From positions 337,275 through 389,570 of the forward strand of contig RHPI01001517.1 of assembly GCA_009103225.1 (NCBI GenBank): DNA of 52,296 nt, written 5' to 3'. The DNA is from Chlorokybus atmophyticus. Taxonomy: Eukaryota > Streptophyta > Chlorokybophyceae > Chlorokybales > Chlorokybaceae. The translations under genes were made by a program, and so were the position numbers. How positions within the stretch are numbered: the first letter of the stretch is position 1; each line of letters begins with the position of its first letter. Below the pieces are notes generated by a model. It was not told where the DNA came from, did not search any database, and saw only the letters and a list, made by a program, of their open reading frames with translations. Below are positions 30,915 to 40,524 of this stretch, piece after piece.

Positions 30915-31290
30915 TTACCAAATGCTCATGTGGGTGTTTGATTACTCTTGCGCCACATGTATGTTCAAAAGCCATACCATAACAATACTGCATGTGTACA
31001 CTCACTGCAGGGTTGAGCATGCCTTCACCATAACCGTGTTGTGTACGGATGCGGCATAGTGTGTTGATATTCGAAAGCAAGGCATGGATGGTGCGCACCA
31101 TCACTGCTTTGTTGGGTTTTGTGTGAGTACACGCGCAGGCATAATATGTGTCATTGGCAAGAAGCAAGATGCTTTGCAATGAGATCTCATAGTGCCCATT
31201 TATGTACCATGCACATCGCAGGTCGGCAGCTGCTGGCGAAGGCAATGTCGAGCCAAACATCAAGATGAATGCGGATTTTATGATACCCAC
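30892..31290 (-). CDS. Unrecognised 132-codon ORF
   Basis: Open frame with mixed composition (CAWYINGHYEISLQSILLLAN, then MQYCYGMAFEHTCGARV). Cys and His are frequent but form no clear zinc motif. It overlaps the LTR fragment at its 3' end and the Ty3-B fragment at its 5' end, so the full length is not native. It could be a remnant of host DNA or of an unknown element. Confidence 0.3.
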   Translation of the reverse strand: MGIIKSAFILMFGSTLPSPAAADLRCAWYINGHYEISLQSILLLANDTYYACACTHTKPNKAVMVRTIHALLSNINTLCRIRTQHGYGEGMLNPAVSVHMQYCYGMAFEHTCGARVIKHPHEHLVKVLCYAP

Positions 31291-31805
31291 TTGTCAAGTC
31301 TAGTGTACCGAAGTACGCATTCCCGACAGTGCATCATAGGTATCAATTCGGGGTAACGGGTATCAATTCTTTATTGTGATCTTGGTTAAAGCACAATAAT
31401 ATACACACATGCGCAGCTTTTCATCTTTTTTATAATAAACAAGATGGGCGTGCCAAAGGGTGAATAACTCGGTTCAACTAATCCTTTTTCCAGCAACCCC
31501 TTAATCTCAGTTTCTATTTCCCCCTCTCTCGGGGACTCGGCCTCCATAAAGGCCGCAATGGAGGCTCAATCGGGAATGAGGTTATTGTGTGTCCGATACC
31601 TCCATCGGGAGGTAAGCCTAGCACCTCGTTTGAGAACACATATTGCTACTACCCAATGATATTTGCAACATCTTCTGTACTACCTGGCACAAAGTCGTCC
31701 GACAACGTCAAGTGTATGCAAAAAGCCGGTGTTGTTTTATGCAACACGCCTTTTACTTGCAGTACAGTGAGTAGCGTTGGGTCGGGCTGCAACAACTTCA
31801 CTGGC
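31262..31805 (-). pseudogene. Ty3-B-type pol fragment fused to DIRS-2
   Basis: Collinear with Ty3-B 5636-6182: the pre-RT block (PDPTLLTVLQVKGVL, DDFVPG) and the RT start, full of stops. Its right edge at about 31805 joins DIRS-2 RT sequence in the same orientation and in the same frame (31649-31849). Confidence 0.8.
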
Positions 31806-32511
31806 ACATAGCACCTATCACCCAATGCGCGTTGCAAGTCTCTGAGCAAACCATTGCGCTTCTTACCGGGGACACAAACAATGCCAGCGTGTGTATCTCA
31901 CACAAAGCTGAGGAAACCAATAATTTTGCTGAGTACAGTGTGTGCCTTGGCGTTGATCACTAGCCCTCACCATGCTGCAACTGCTTGCATCACATTCAGG
32001 GTGGAAGCATGTGCTGTCCGTGCACAAACAACACAAAAGAAGTCATCGATGTATGGCAATACCCAGATGCCTTGCACACGCCAACGTTGCACCAAGCGCT
32101 TCATAACCTCTGTGAACACGAAGCAAGCCGTGCTCAACCCAAATGGCAACGAGCAAATGTTGTACACTTTGCCCGCAACTGAGAACCCCAAGTAGCCCCA
32201 AAAGACGGGGTAAATGTCCCCATAAAAAAAAAAAAAAAAGAAAAAAATTGGTATGAAGACTTTAAGTCCATGGAGAACAACCAATTCTCGGGTTGTAGCA
32301 AGTCTGAGATGCTGCGCACATCTTCATACACGAACGGGATGTTCACCAAATAGGAGTTGACATAGCGCAAGTCCATGATGAGGCGCAATTTGCGGCCATC
32401 GTCTGCCACATTGAGTGGGCTCACCACGAGAGGGGGTGTGACACACTCTTGTGCAGCCCCACTGTGCACCAAGTTCGCAATGGCCGCTATAATGAAGTCC
32501 ACAAACTCATA
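31806..32511 (-). pseudogene. DIRS-2 reverse transcriptase, distal part
   Basis: AAIANLVHSGAAQECVTPPLV, LRLIMDLRYVNSYLV, NWLFSMDLKSSY, then a frameshift around an A-rich tract (32224-32247), GYLGFSVAGKVYN, LPFGLSTACFVFT and the catalytic YIDDF (near 32055). It ends at DLQRALGDRCYVPVKLL, where Ty3-B sequence begins. The A-tract has replaced the HPTF region of DIRS-1. Confidence 0.8.
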
Positions 32512-32923
32512 TATAAGGAACTAGTGTGCATGTATGCGCCCTACCTCATACATGCGCTCACACTAGGGGAACAACAAGTGCAATAGCATGTCAACAACAA
32601 AGAGAAGTATGTTCCTGTTGCAGTTCCACCCGTATGCACCACATACAGTGACATATATACTAAGCTAGTCAACATTAGAAACAACTAGTCAACCTTAGTC
32701 AAAGTCAACTCTAGTCAACCCTAGTCAATAATCAAAGTCTTGAAACTCCCATAACTCCTATTGACTGTAACTCCCATTGCGTATTCGCCGCACATGGTCC
32801 AAGTAACATCAACAAGCTGACTATACTATAAGCATACTACCCTAGCAAACCTTATATGCTTAACCTTCAGCATGTACTATAAGCAAACTATACTGGCAAA
32901 CCTCATATGCTTAACCTTCAACA
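32512..32923 (-). repeat. TRG-3 3' LTR
   Basis: The end CTTCAACA is followed by the PPT (minus strand CTGCGTTGGAG). It contains an internal duplication of the CATATGCTTAACCTTC end (32862 and 32905), and TTGACY motifs at 32660-32745. Confidence 0.8.
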
Positions 32924-33411
32924 CTCCAACGCAGGCAGCTTGTTGTCCACAGCTGCATATCAGCATGCACAAGCTCCCACGCCTTCATTGCCTTCAAGTT
33001 GACTTGGAACTCTCGCTCCAATACATGACGCTAGCACCTCGAGCTGCTCACTCCCAATGCTTGTCACCCTACAAACTGCTCGCTTGCATATAGTATACCT
33101 TGAGCACTATACCATGCTCGCAGAGTGTAACCTCCACGCTTCTCACGCTTAGCTACTCCTCTCATATCCATGTTCAAGTATCACGCTCAAACACCATGCT
33201 GCTGAGTAGACAGCAACCACGCGCTCTTGGCATGCCCCGCAAGTACTTCACGCACTGCAACACTTCAAATTTAAATACATTCGCTCCCACGCATGAAGGA
33301 CGCCTCCTCCACCAAGTACTGCTCGCACTCGGCACCAAGCTACATCCTCCCAGCTTCAGTACAAGGAGATTGCCACCTTCTCCTCCTCCTTCTCCAACCT
33401 ACATCATAGCC
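32924..33411 (-). other. TRG-3 non-coding 3' internal region
   Basis: About 490 bp between the gag stop and 3' LTR without pol motifs. ORFs here (such as 33100-33576 on the plus strand) are antisense shadows. Confidence 0.55.
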
Positions 33412-34156
33412 CTAGAGTGCAATTCTCTCACCCTTCTTGCTATTAGTGCTCCCATAGGTGGACGTCTTCATTTGGGGACATTGATACTGGAAGTGACCAA
33501 GCTCGCCGCAACGCCAACACTCCTTGCCGCTACCATAAGTGCCTTTCTTTACCATAAGAGCCGTAGCTGCATCTAATCTTTCTTCCCAACCTTCCTACTG
33601 CAAGCGCTGCTCTTCTTGAAGAAGCCGTGGTATTACGCCATCAAGTGTCAACTCCTCCGTTGCAGACTCCATAATGGTCACCACCACCCTGTACTCCTTT
33701 GGCAACACCAAAAGCACAACCCACACCACTTCATGCTCTTTCAACTCGTGCCCGACATTCAGCAAGTCCTTCCACAACGCCTTTGCACGCACCACAAACT
33801 TGATGATTGGCTCTCCACTCTCCTTCCGCAATACATTCAACTCTTGCCTCAACTGCAGCCTCCTCGCCATGTTGTGAGCTTTGAAGTGGCTCTCAAGCTT
33901 TGCCCAAAACTCCTTTGCACCTTTGCACTCTCTCACCATAATCAAGTGATGCTCAGCAACGTGCAAACCCAGCAATGCCAAAGCTTTCTTCCCTTCTTCC
34001 CTTCACCCAGGTTGCCTCCTTTCCCGAAGGCACATCCTCCGTGGGGTCCACATACTTTCACATGTCCTTGTGTACCAGCAACAGCTCCATTCTGATGCTC
34101 CAGGTGCTATAGTTGTCCATGTCTGGTGGCTCAATTGTGATCTTCATGTTGTCCAT
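33412..34156 (-). pseudogene. TRG-3 gag
   Basis: ATG at 34154-34156; copia Gag start (PPDMDNYSTWSIRMELLL), then TGA at 34058-34060 where Trp is expected before KYVDP. A frameshift near 33985 leads to an open central part (MALLGLHVAEHH..., 33981-33595) with RAKALWKDLLNVGHELKEHEVVW. After another shift, an intact CCHC knuckle CWRCGELGHFQYQC lies near 33470-33510. Stop TAG at 33412-33414. Nothing of protease, integrase or RT follows. Confidence 0.8.
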
Positions 34157-34268
34157 GTTTCCTTAACGTTGGTTGCCCTTCTGCTACACACAGAGTCCGG
34201 AACCTACTCCCCTTCAGCAACCACAACTTCTTACACGACCACAACACACTTACACTCTAAGCATGTGT

Positions 34269-34280
34269 GAGCCCATAACC
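34269..34280 (-). other. TRG-3 primer site, half-tRNA type
   Basis: The minus strand reads GGTTATGGGCTC next to the LTR; one mismatch to the initiator tRNA-Met anticodon-arm complement GGTTATGGGCCC. Confidence 0.75.
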
Positions 34281-34670
34281 TGTTAAGAACTACTGTGCAT
34301 GTATGAGCCCCACCTCATACATGCGCTCACACTAGGGGAACAATAAGTGCAATAGCATGTCAACAACAAAGAGAAGTATGTTCCTATTGCAGTTTCACCT
34401 GTATGCGCCACATACAGTGACTTATATATTAAGCTAGTCAACACTAGAAGAGACTAGTCAACCCTAGTCAAAGTTAACTCTAGTCAACACTAGTCAACGG
34501 TCAAAGTCAACCCCAGTCAATGGTCAAAGTCAAAGTTGACCGTAAGTCTTGTAACTCCCGTAACTTTTGGTCATTGTAACTCGCATTACGTAACCGCCGC
34601 ACATGGTCTAAGTAACATCAACAAGCTGACTGTACTATAAGCATACTATAATAGAAGCAAACCTCATATG

Positions 34671-35043
34671 TGTTGAGAACTAGTGATGCGCCTAGTGTGT
34701 GTGTATTTGCCTCTTACATACAAGTGTGCACACACTAAGGACAAGTGCAAAAAGCACGCCAACTATAGAGACAATGTGCGACCCACTGTATTAAGTAGTA
34801 TACAGTGTCTTATATACTATGCTACTAAGTACAAGTCAACTCTAGTCAACTCTGGTCAAAGTCAACACTAGTCAACACTAGTCAATGGTCAAAGTCAACG
34901 GTCAATGTCAAAGTTGACTATGGTTGACCATAACTGCCGTAACTCCCGTAACTCTCGTAACACCCATAACTATAAGGTTAAGCTGATCGTACCAACTACA
35001 TATAGGCGCCGCCTATACTTTCAACAAGCTATAACATTTAACA
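34671..35043 (-). repeat. TRG-2b 3' LTR
   Basis: TGTTGAGAACTAG...TTTAACA, 373 bp, with a dense RGTCAA array at 34836-34930. Followed by the PPT (minus strand CTCGCGTGGGAG). Confidence 0.88.
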
Positions 35044-35684
35044 CTCCCACGCGAGCAGCTTGACCTTGAACTCCGAGTTCTTCGCGCAAGCTTACCCACA
35101 TTAACTTACTCCATTAAAAACTCCCACGGATCTGTTTCTCTCAACGGACTTCAAGTTGATGCTGGTCTCCATGACACCACTAAGACCACAAGGTTCCAAT
35201 ACTCCTTGTTTCCTCCTCATAGTTGTCATATCAGGTTCCACCACGCCACGCCTGACCTTACTCGTGGTTTCGTGGTTTCGAGGACTCCCTCAATGGCAAA
35301 CTATGCTATAAACTACACTGAGTTCTCTACCTTAGCAATGCTGTACCAGAATGTAGGCCGTGCAAGGGTTGATCAGGCCCTTCTACCAAGGAAAGCACCC
35401 CTCCCATCTCCTGTTAGCTAGCTATACAACTCAGTCCTTGCATGCCAATCAATTGAAGTGTTTAATCCAGTACCGCACACCTATGTACTACCAAAAAACA
35501 ACTCCACAGAAATGCAACCTCTAGTGTATGCAGCTCAACACCAGCAACTACTCATAGGCTAGCAGTAACTCTCACAGACCTTTGTGTCTGCGACCTCCGT
35601 CTACGCATGTCCTTCACGCGCCCTTGCAATGGGAGAGGACGGACGAACACCATCCACTGCAACTCCTTGAGGTCCTCACCAATG

Positions 35685-36464
35685 TTAGAAAGCAATCGCC
35701 ATCGTGGCGTGCTCCTCCTTGGTTGCCTCATTGTGGATCCTCTTCTGGCACTCGCGAATGAAGTGGCCCTTCATCTTGCAGTAGTGACACTCTTTGTCAC
35801 GTGGTGGCTTCCCACCACCTGCTTTGCTCCTGCTTCGTGTGTGTTGAGAAGATGAGGCAGAAAGTGCGATTGGTTCTCCACCATTCTCTATCTCCTGAAC
35901 ATCCAACTTGCCTTCCACAGCTAGCAGCTTAGGCACTACATCAGCAAACTTCAAAACCACATCTGAGGACTCCAACACAATCACTAGCGTAGCAAAGCTC
36001 TTTCCTAAGCCAGCTAAGACTGCCCATATCACCTCCTCTTCCTTCACATCGTGGCCCACTGCTGCAAGGTCTTGCCAAAGCTCCCTTGCACGCTAGATGT
36101 ACTTCTGGATTGGCTCTTTGTGCTCCATCTTTAGAAGTGTCAGCTTGCGTTTCAGCTGCAACTTGCGCGAGTTGCTGTTGGCCTTGAAGAGGGTGTCGAA
36201 GACCTCCCACGCCTCACGTCCAGTCTTGCAATCCGCAATAAGAGGGAGATAGAAGTCTTTGACGTGCAAGCCTATCAGCGCAAAAGCTGATTGTGAGTTC
36301 TCTGTCTAGGTACCAGTGTCACCTGTTCTTGGCCGCAATGATGTGGAGGACTCGACAAAACTCCAGAGCTTCTTGCGGATCAGCACCAACTTCATCTTCA
36401 GCGACCATGAAGCGTAGTTGTGCAGATCAAGGGACTCGATGGGCATCCTATCTGTGTCAGCCAT
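35685..36464 (-). pseudogene. TRG-2b gag with two stops
   Basis: ATG 36462-36464, same product as TRG-2a. TAG at 36306-36308 (Trp in TRG-2a, one G-to-A change) and TAG at 36093-36095 (Leu TTG in TRG-2a). A 6-bp in-frame deletion lies near 36350. The C-terminal third with CHYCKMKGHFIREC is open (36059-35685). Confidence 0.87.
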
Positions 36465-36586
36465 TGCTTGCTACACAATAGTACAACTCACCCTCTCCCC
36501 AAGAACATTCTACTAGTAGGCGCCTATGCTCAACACTTTCTCTCACTAGCACAAGCAATCACACAAGCGAGTGTGGGCCCATAACC

Positions 36587-36970
36587 TGTTGAGGACTAGT
36601 GATGCGCCTAGTGTGTGTGTATTTGCCTCTTACATACAAGTGTGCACACACTAAGGACAAGTGCGAGAAGCACGCCAACTATAGCGACAATGTGCGACCC
36701 ACTGTATTAAGCAGTATACAGTGTCTTATATACTATGCTATTAAGTACTAGTCAACTCTAGTCAACTCTGGTCAAAGTCAACACTAGTCAACACTAGTCA
36801 ATGGTCAAAGTCAACGGTCAAAGTCAAAGTTGACTATGGTTGACCATAACTGCCGTGACTCCCGTAACTCTCGTATCTCCCATAACATAATATAAAGGTT
36901 AAGCTGATCGTACCAACTACATATAGGCGCCGCCTATACATGTACTTTCAACAAGCTATAACATTTAACA
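36587..36970 (-). repeat. TRG-2b 5' LTR
   Basis: 384 bp. TTGACY motifs at 36750-36845. Ends TTTAACA, followed by ATATG. Confidence 0.88.
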
Positions 36971-36989
36971 ATATGCTTAACCTTCAACA

Positions 36990-37270
36990 TCATGCACACC
37001 CTTACGATTGGTAAATGCCCATTTGGGCAGTGGATCTTGAGCCCACGGCATCATGTACTCGTACTCCACCCATAACAGGACTACAGCAGACTCATAAAAT
37101 TTACACCATGCAGGCAAGGCCTCCCGTAAGCGGTGCCTCATATGTAGACCTTTCACAACCAAGTTGCTAGGTGCTCGCGTGCAAACTCACAATGCTTCAT
37201 CCAGTCCTCCACCAGCTCCGACTCAATTGCAGTGTAGTCAAGTGCTATAGTGTACGCTGCCTCTGTTTCT
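36990..37270 (-). pseudogene. DIRS-2 reverse transcriptase, N-terminal part
   Basis: MRHRLREALPAWCKFYESAVV, MPWAQDPLPKWAFTN match DIRS-1 19500-19640. Interrupted at 36990 by TRG-3, continuing at 32511. Confidence 0.75.
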
Positions 37271-37669
37271 GCCCCCCGTATGTGCCATAAGTGAGTACAT
37301 GCTCTCTGATCTTGTACCAGTTACAACTTTTGCACACGACGTCCGATGGGGACGCTTAAGGTGTTACGTCGATGCGCTACACAGCGCTCATGTTATTAAG
37401 CGGCGTCCAATAAGAAAGATAATCAAAGAAGAAAAAAAACGGTTGTTAAAAAACGGCCTCACATAAAAGTTGTGCACCAAACAATGTGCAACCATAGCAA
37501 ACCGTGTTTAAAATTTAACGTTCTTTAGGTCTACATAAGCGTCACTGCGTCACAAGGATGCACCCAAAGTTTCATCCCATTCAAGGGTCGTGTGAGACAT
37601 AAAACGAAGTTAGGGGCAACAATTGCACATAAGTGTACAGCTGCTAGGCTATCACAAATGTCACCACAG
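37271..37669 (-). other. DIRS-2 spacer between RT and ORF1
   Basis: Corresponds to 18967-19328 in DIRS-1 by shared short blocks (such as the GCGTCCAATAAGAAAGA region). No gene seen. Confidence 0.5.
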
Positions 37670-39382
37670 CTACAAAGTTGTTGTATCGGCCCCCACGGTC
37701 AGTAGAGGCCTTACAGCAATATGCACACAGGTGCCCAAGCTCCTTGCAATTATACCAAATGCGGGCATTACGCTGGCCCCCAATACAAGCCGCCTGGGAC
37801 TGCATGGGAGCGGTCCTGCAGCTGATGTGCCCCGCACCAGACGCATGAACTCGGAGTGGCGAGGGGGGTACAAGCCCCGCCCCTTGTTGGGAGTATTGGC
37901 AGGCTTTGCCTTGGGCTTGGGCTGCGCCACGACCACCTCCTTGATTGCCTTCTTAAGGCGCTTCTCCTCCATGTCATCCGCGGCCAGAGGGTTGCCCTGC
38001 AGTTCCTCCACCACCTTCCAACTGTGCTTGTTGGCCACTTCCACACAGTGGATTTGCTTGAACACTTTGTCCAGCGCTTCGGCGAAAAGCACGTATGAGC
38101 AACACTGGTTGCATAAGCACACAGGCTCAAAGCCGCAGGGTCTAGCGCCATGCGCACCCACATGCCATTCTCAACCTTACCAACCACGTGCCATGGATGC
38201 GGATGCAAATGGTGTGCCCTGTTGTGCTTGTTACCTTGCTGTGAGGTAGTCATAATGTGAATACAGGAGTGGGCATGCAATGGCGTTAGGTGCGGGCCCT
38301 CCCCCCCCTCGAACACGGGGGAAGGATGGACGCAGACCAAATGCATCTCGAGCATCCATATCAATGAGGAGGCAGCGCCTTTACAAGGCCCGCAACGCAC
38401 GCATGTGCAAGTGGGCATGGACCAAGTCTGCACCCACACAATGGTGTTCCAATGATGCTTGTGCACATGACCCTACAAAGAATGAGCCCACCTCTCATGT
38501 TCTCTTTGCGGCCGTGGGCGAAGTGGGGATTATCGGCAAGGTGAGCGAGCACAAGATCAAGGAGCTCGCCGCCGCGCCAATGTAAGCCGCCACATCCACA
38601 TGTTGCCAAGCCCGCTTCTCCATGTTCTCCTTCAAAAAGACCGCGGGTTCATTGAAGCGGTTGTACATCGCCTCCACCCGAGCATTGGGGGTGTTGAAAT
38701 CCATCTCGCAGCGAAGGATGCTCACTAGTAGCGGTGATTGTGCTTGGTGGCGACGGGCTCACGAGGGATGGCGGGCGCCTTCTCACGCTTGAGGCGCATG
38801 TTTACCGCCTCCAACTCCTCCAACCTCCATGCCATTGCCTCTGTGGGTGTCATGGATGGGGTAGAATCGTTGGAAAAGGGGCTTGCCTCCCTCTTCCTAT
38901 GTGTGTAAGTGATGAAAAGCGGGTCCTCGTTGTCCTCGTCCTCCTCACCACCGCCACCTTCCTTGTTTACCTCCTCCTCTCCCACGGGGGGGGGGGGGGG
39001 GGGGGGGGNNNNNNNNNNNNNNNNNNNNNNNNNNNNNNNNNNNNNNNNNNNNNNNNNNNNNNNNNNNNNNNNNNNNNNNNNNNNNNNNNNNNNNNNNNNN
39101 NNNNNNNNNNNNNNNNNNNNNNNGGGGGGGGGGGGGGGGGGGGGGGGGGCGCACCTCTCCCTCCTTCCTCAACGCTCTCCTCTCCTCCTCCTTACTCAAG
39201 GTGTGGCGACGCGAACTCCTAGCCCGCGACAAGCAATTGGCGGCTAGCAACGCCTTCGCAGCCGTGGCCGCCACCTTCTCTCCATCATCTTGGGCACTCG
39301 CTTGTAACCGTGTAACCATAATGGAGGTCCTCCTCCGTGCACACCTCTTTACCACACTTGCCATCCTTGCCAAGGATGGCAC
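37670..39382 (-). pseudogene. DIRS-2 ORF1 (gag-like)
   Basis: Same order as DIRS-1 ORF1: MARMASVVKRCARRRTS (39382-), the acidic and coiled-coil region (38985-38725, MAWRLEELEAVNMRLKRE), the central conserved part (38609-38361), then VEVANKHSWKVVEELQGN and a basic Pro/Lys stretch (38161-37860). The zinc knuckle near 37730-37770 has its first Cys replaced by Trp. Several frame changes; the gap with Ns falls between the first two segments. Confidence 0.68.
38986..39149. other. Assembly gap flanked by poly-G
   Basis: Ns at 39009-39123 with G runs on both sides (about 38986-39008, 39124-39149). DIRS-1 has GGGGAGGGGAGAGGAGGAGG-like sequence here (about 740-765), so the G tract is probably a sequencing or assembly artefact at a G-rich site. 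Confidence 0.9.
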
Positions 39383-39718
39383 CGCCGCGCTAGGGTTTCA
39401 AGCAACTAGATAAGGAGCTTGTGACTCATAACTCACATCTAGTGCATGCTTATGCCCCTAAGTGCCCAAGGCACAAGGGGCACAAGAGTCTTATAACTTA
39501 TTAACGAGTTCTTGAGTTCATGGACACGCATTTCATGCGCTTTGTGAACTCATATCACACTAGTGCAGACGTCGTGTATAGATCAGCCTATATAAAGTTG
39601 TACACTTACACATATGTATTATATTGCACTTGGGTGCTAGGCGTAGCCACTGTGCTATCGACCCATAGCGACCCCTCAGCATGAGATGTGTGTCGCATAA
39701 CTCGTGCATGAGTTCTCA
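39383..39718 (-). repeat. DIRS-2 left terminal region
   Basis: Reverse complement of DIRS-1 178-520, including both hairpins (about 39449-39485 and 39517-39555) and the AACTCATGCACGAGTT terminus. Confidence 0.8.
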
Positions 39719-40297
39719 AACAGTCTATAATGCTGTGCCGAACCCAATACCACTCGACCACATTGACATGCTTACAAACAGTGTTCACCATTATTGAGGC
39801 ATTGTACTTCACATCGATGAAGTACAGACAGGTTCCCCAAATGGCCACATTTGTTTAAAACTGTCCTTTGCATTATGACATACAAGACGATATGGCTTGT
39901 GATTATTAGCAATTTAATACAACACTTGGCATTGACTATCAACTTTCTGTGGTGTTTAACAGCGTGGGCAAGCTTTTGGCTGAATACTTAACACCAGGGC
40001 CCATGGTAGTATCAAGTCGTTGAGGTTTATGCTTGCTCTCATCACAATGCTATCAAGTAGCCATAGTTATTCTTGGCTACAAGTTCCACAGCAAGTATAA
40101 GTACGTCCCCACATGCGCAGCTATTCGTGAAATTGGTCACAGTGTAAAAGCAAATACAAACTTGTTGCAAGCGACTTTATTGCATTTAACAGCTTTACAG
40201 TAAGATTAAATCTCACGCAAGACTCAAAGGTTGATATGTATGGTATTGTCACGCCTAATGGGCTAGCAAAATCCACTCTTGATTTGCTTATGTAGGG
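39719..40297. other. Unassigned flank
   Basis: About 580 bp between DIRS-2 and Copia-C5. A minus ORF (39848-39700 region, with CLYFIDVKYNASIMVNTVCKHVNVVEWYW) looks protein-like but matches no family I know. The rest shows nothing. Confidence 0.35.
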
Positions 40298-40524
40298 TTG
40301 ACTAGTTTTGACTAGCACTCATTAGTGTATTATAGTAGGCACCGTATGTTGTACAATACAGAAGATCTAGTTTGCTCTAATAAGCAGCGCCACACTAGTG
40401 CGTGTGCATGGTTGCTATTGTGCAACAATTTCAGCCAACTATAGGCCTACACTAGTACTAGCATAGCATATACGAGTTGGTATAACCTGGGGAGGCGCCA
40501 TTTTTATTGCAAACTAAGGGAAGC

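Larger units (their letters stand above)
34671..36970 (-). mobile_element. TRG-2b, second gag-only copia-type element
   Basis: LTRs 34671-35043 and 36587-36970; perfect ATATG duplication (34666-34670, 36971-36975) inside the TRG-3 5' LTR; PBS complement GGGCCCATAACC at 36575-36586. The internal layout equals TRG-2a: gag next to the PBS side, then about 640 bp non-coding. The duplication proves this 2.3-kb unit transposed as such. Confidence 0.92.
32512..36989 (-). mobile_element. TRG-3, gag-only copia-type element, split by TRG-2b
   Basis: LTRs are 32512-32923 and 34281-34670 plus 36976-36989 (broken by TRG-2b). Near-duplication TCATA/TCATG flanks it in DIRS-2 (32507-32511, 36990-36994). The internal part, only about 1.35 kb, carries a degenerate gag and no pol. 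The PBS is of the half-tRNA type. It is a different LTR family from TRG-2 but has the same gag-only design; its solo LTR is at 27945-28299. Confidence 0.82.
31806..39718 (-). mobile_element. DIRS-2, second DIRS element, truncated in RT and split by TRG-3
   Basis: Read on the minus strand: terminal region (39718-39383), ORF1 (39382-37670), spacer, RT N-terminal part (37270-36990), TRG-3 insertion, then RT 32511-31806 with YIDD, ending at a junction with a Ty3-B fragment. RNase H and recombinase are absent. It is the same family as DIRS-1, with preserved codons at sites where DIRS-1 has stops. An assembly gap lies within the ORF1 region. Confidence 0.85.

Noticed and set aside
32224-32247. A-rich tract as the tail of a LINE or SINE
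   Set aside because: It lies inside the DIRS-2 RT frame without any adjoining retroposon body or target duplication; a local expansion is simpler.
33100-33576. 158-codon plus-strand ORF within TRG-3
   Set aside because: Antisense to the TRG-3 gag end and its 3' non-coding part; the composition mirrors the opposite strand.
1561-38161. Programmed frameshift within DIRS ORF1 near the LCAY segment, seen in both DIRS copies
   Set aside because: DIRS-1 and DIRS-2 differ there by 2 nt and so shift to different frames; independent indels are more likely.
38986-39149. Poly-G blocks as a G-quadruplex feature
   Set aside because: They flank a run of Ns and look like assembly filler; the equivalent site in DIRS-1 has ordinary G-rich sequence.
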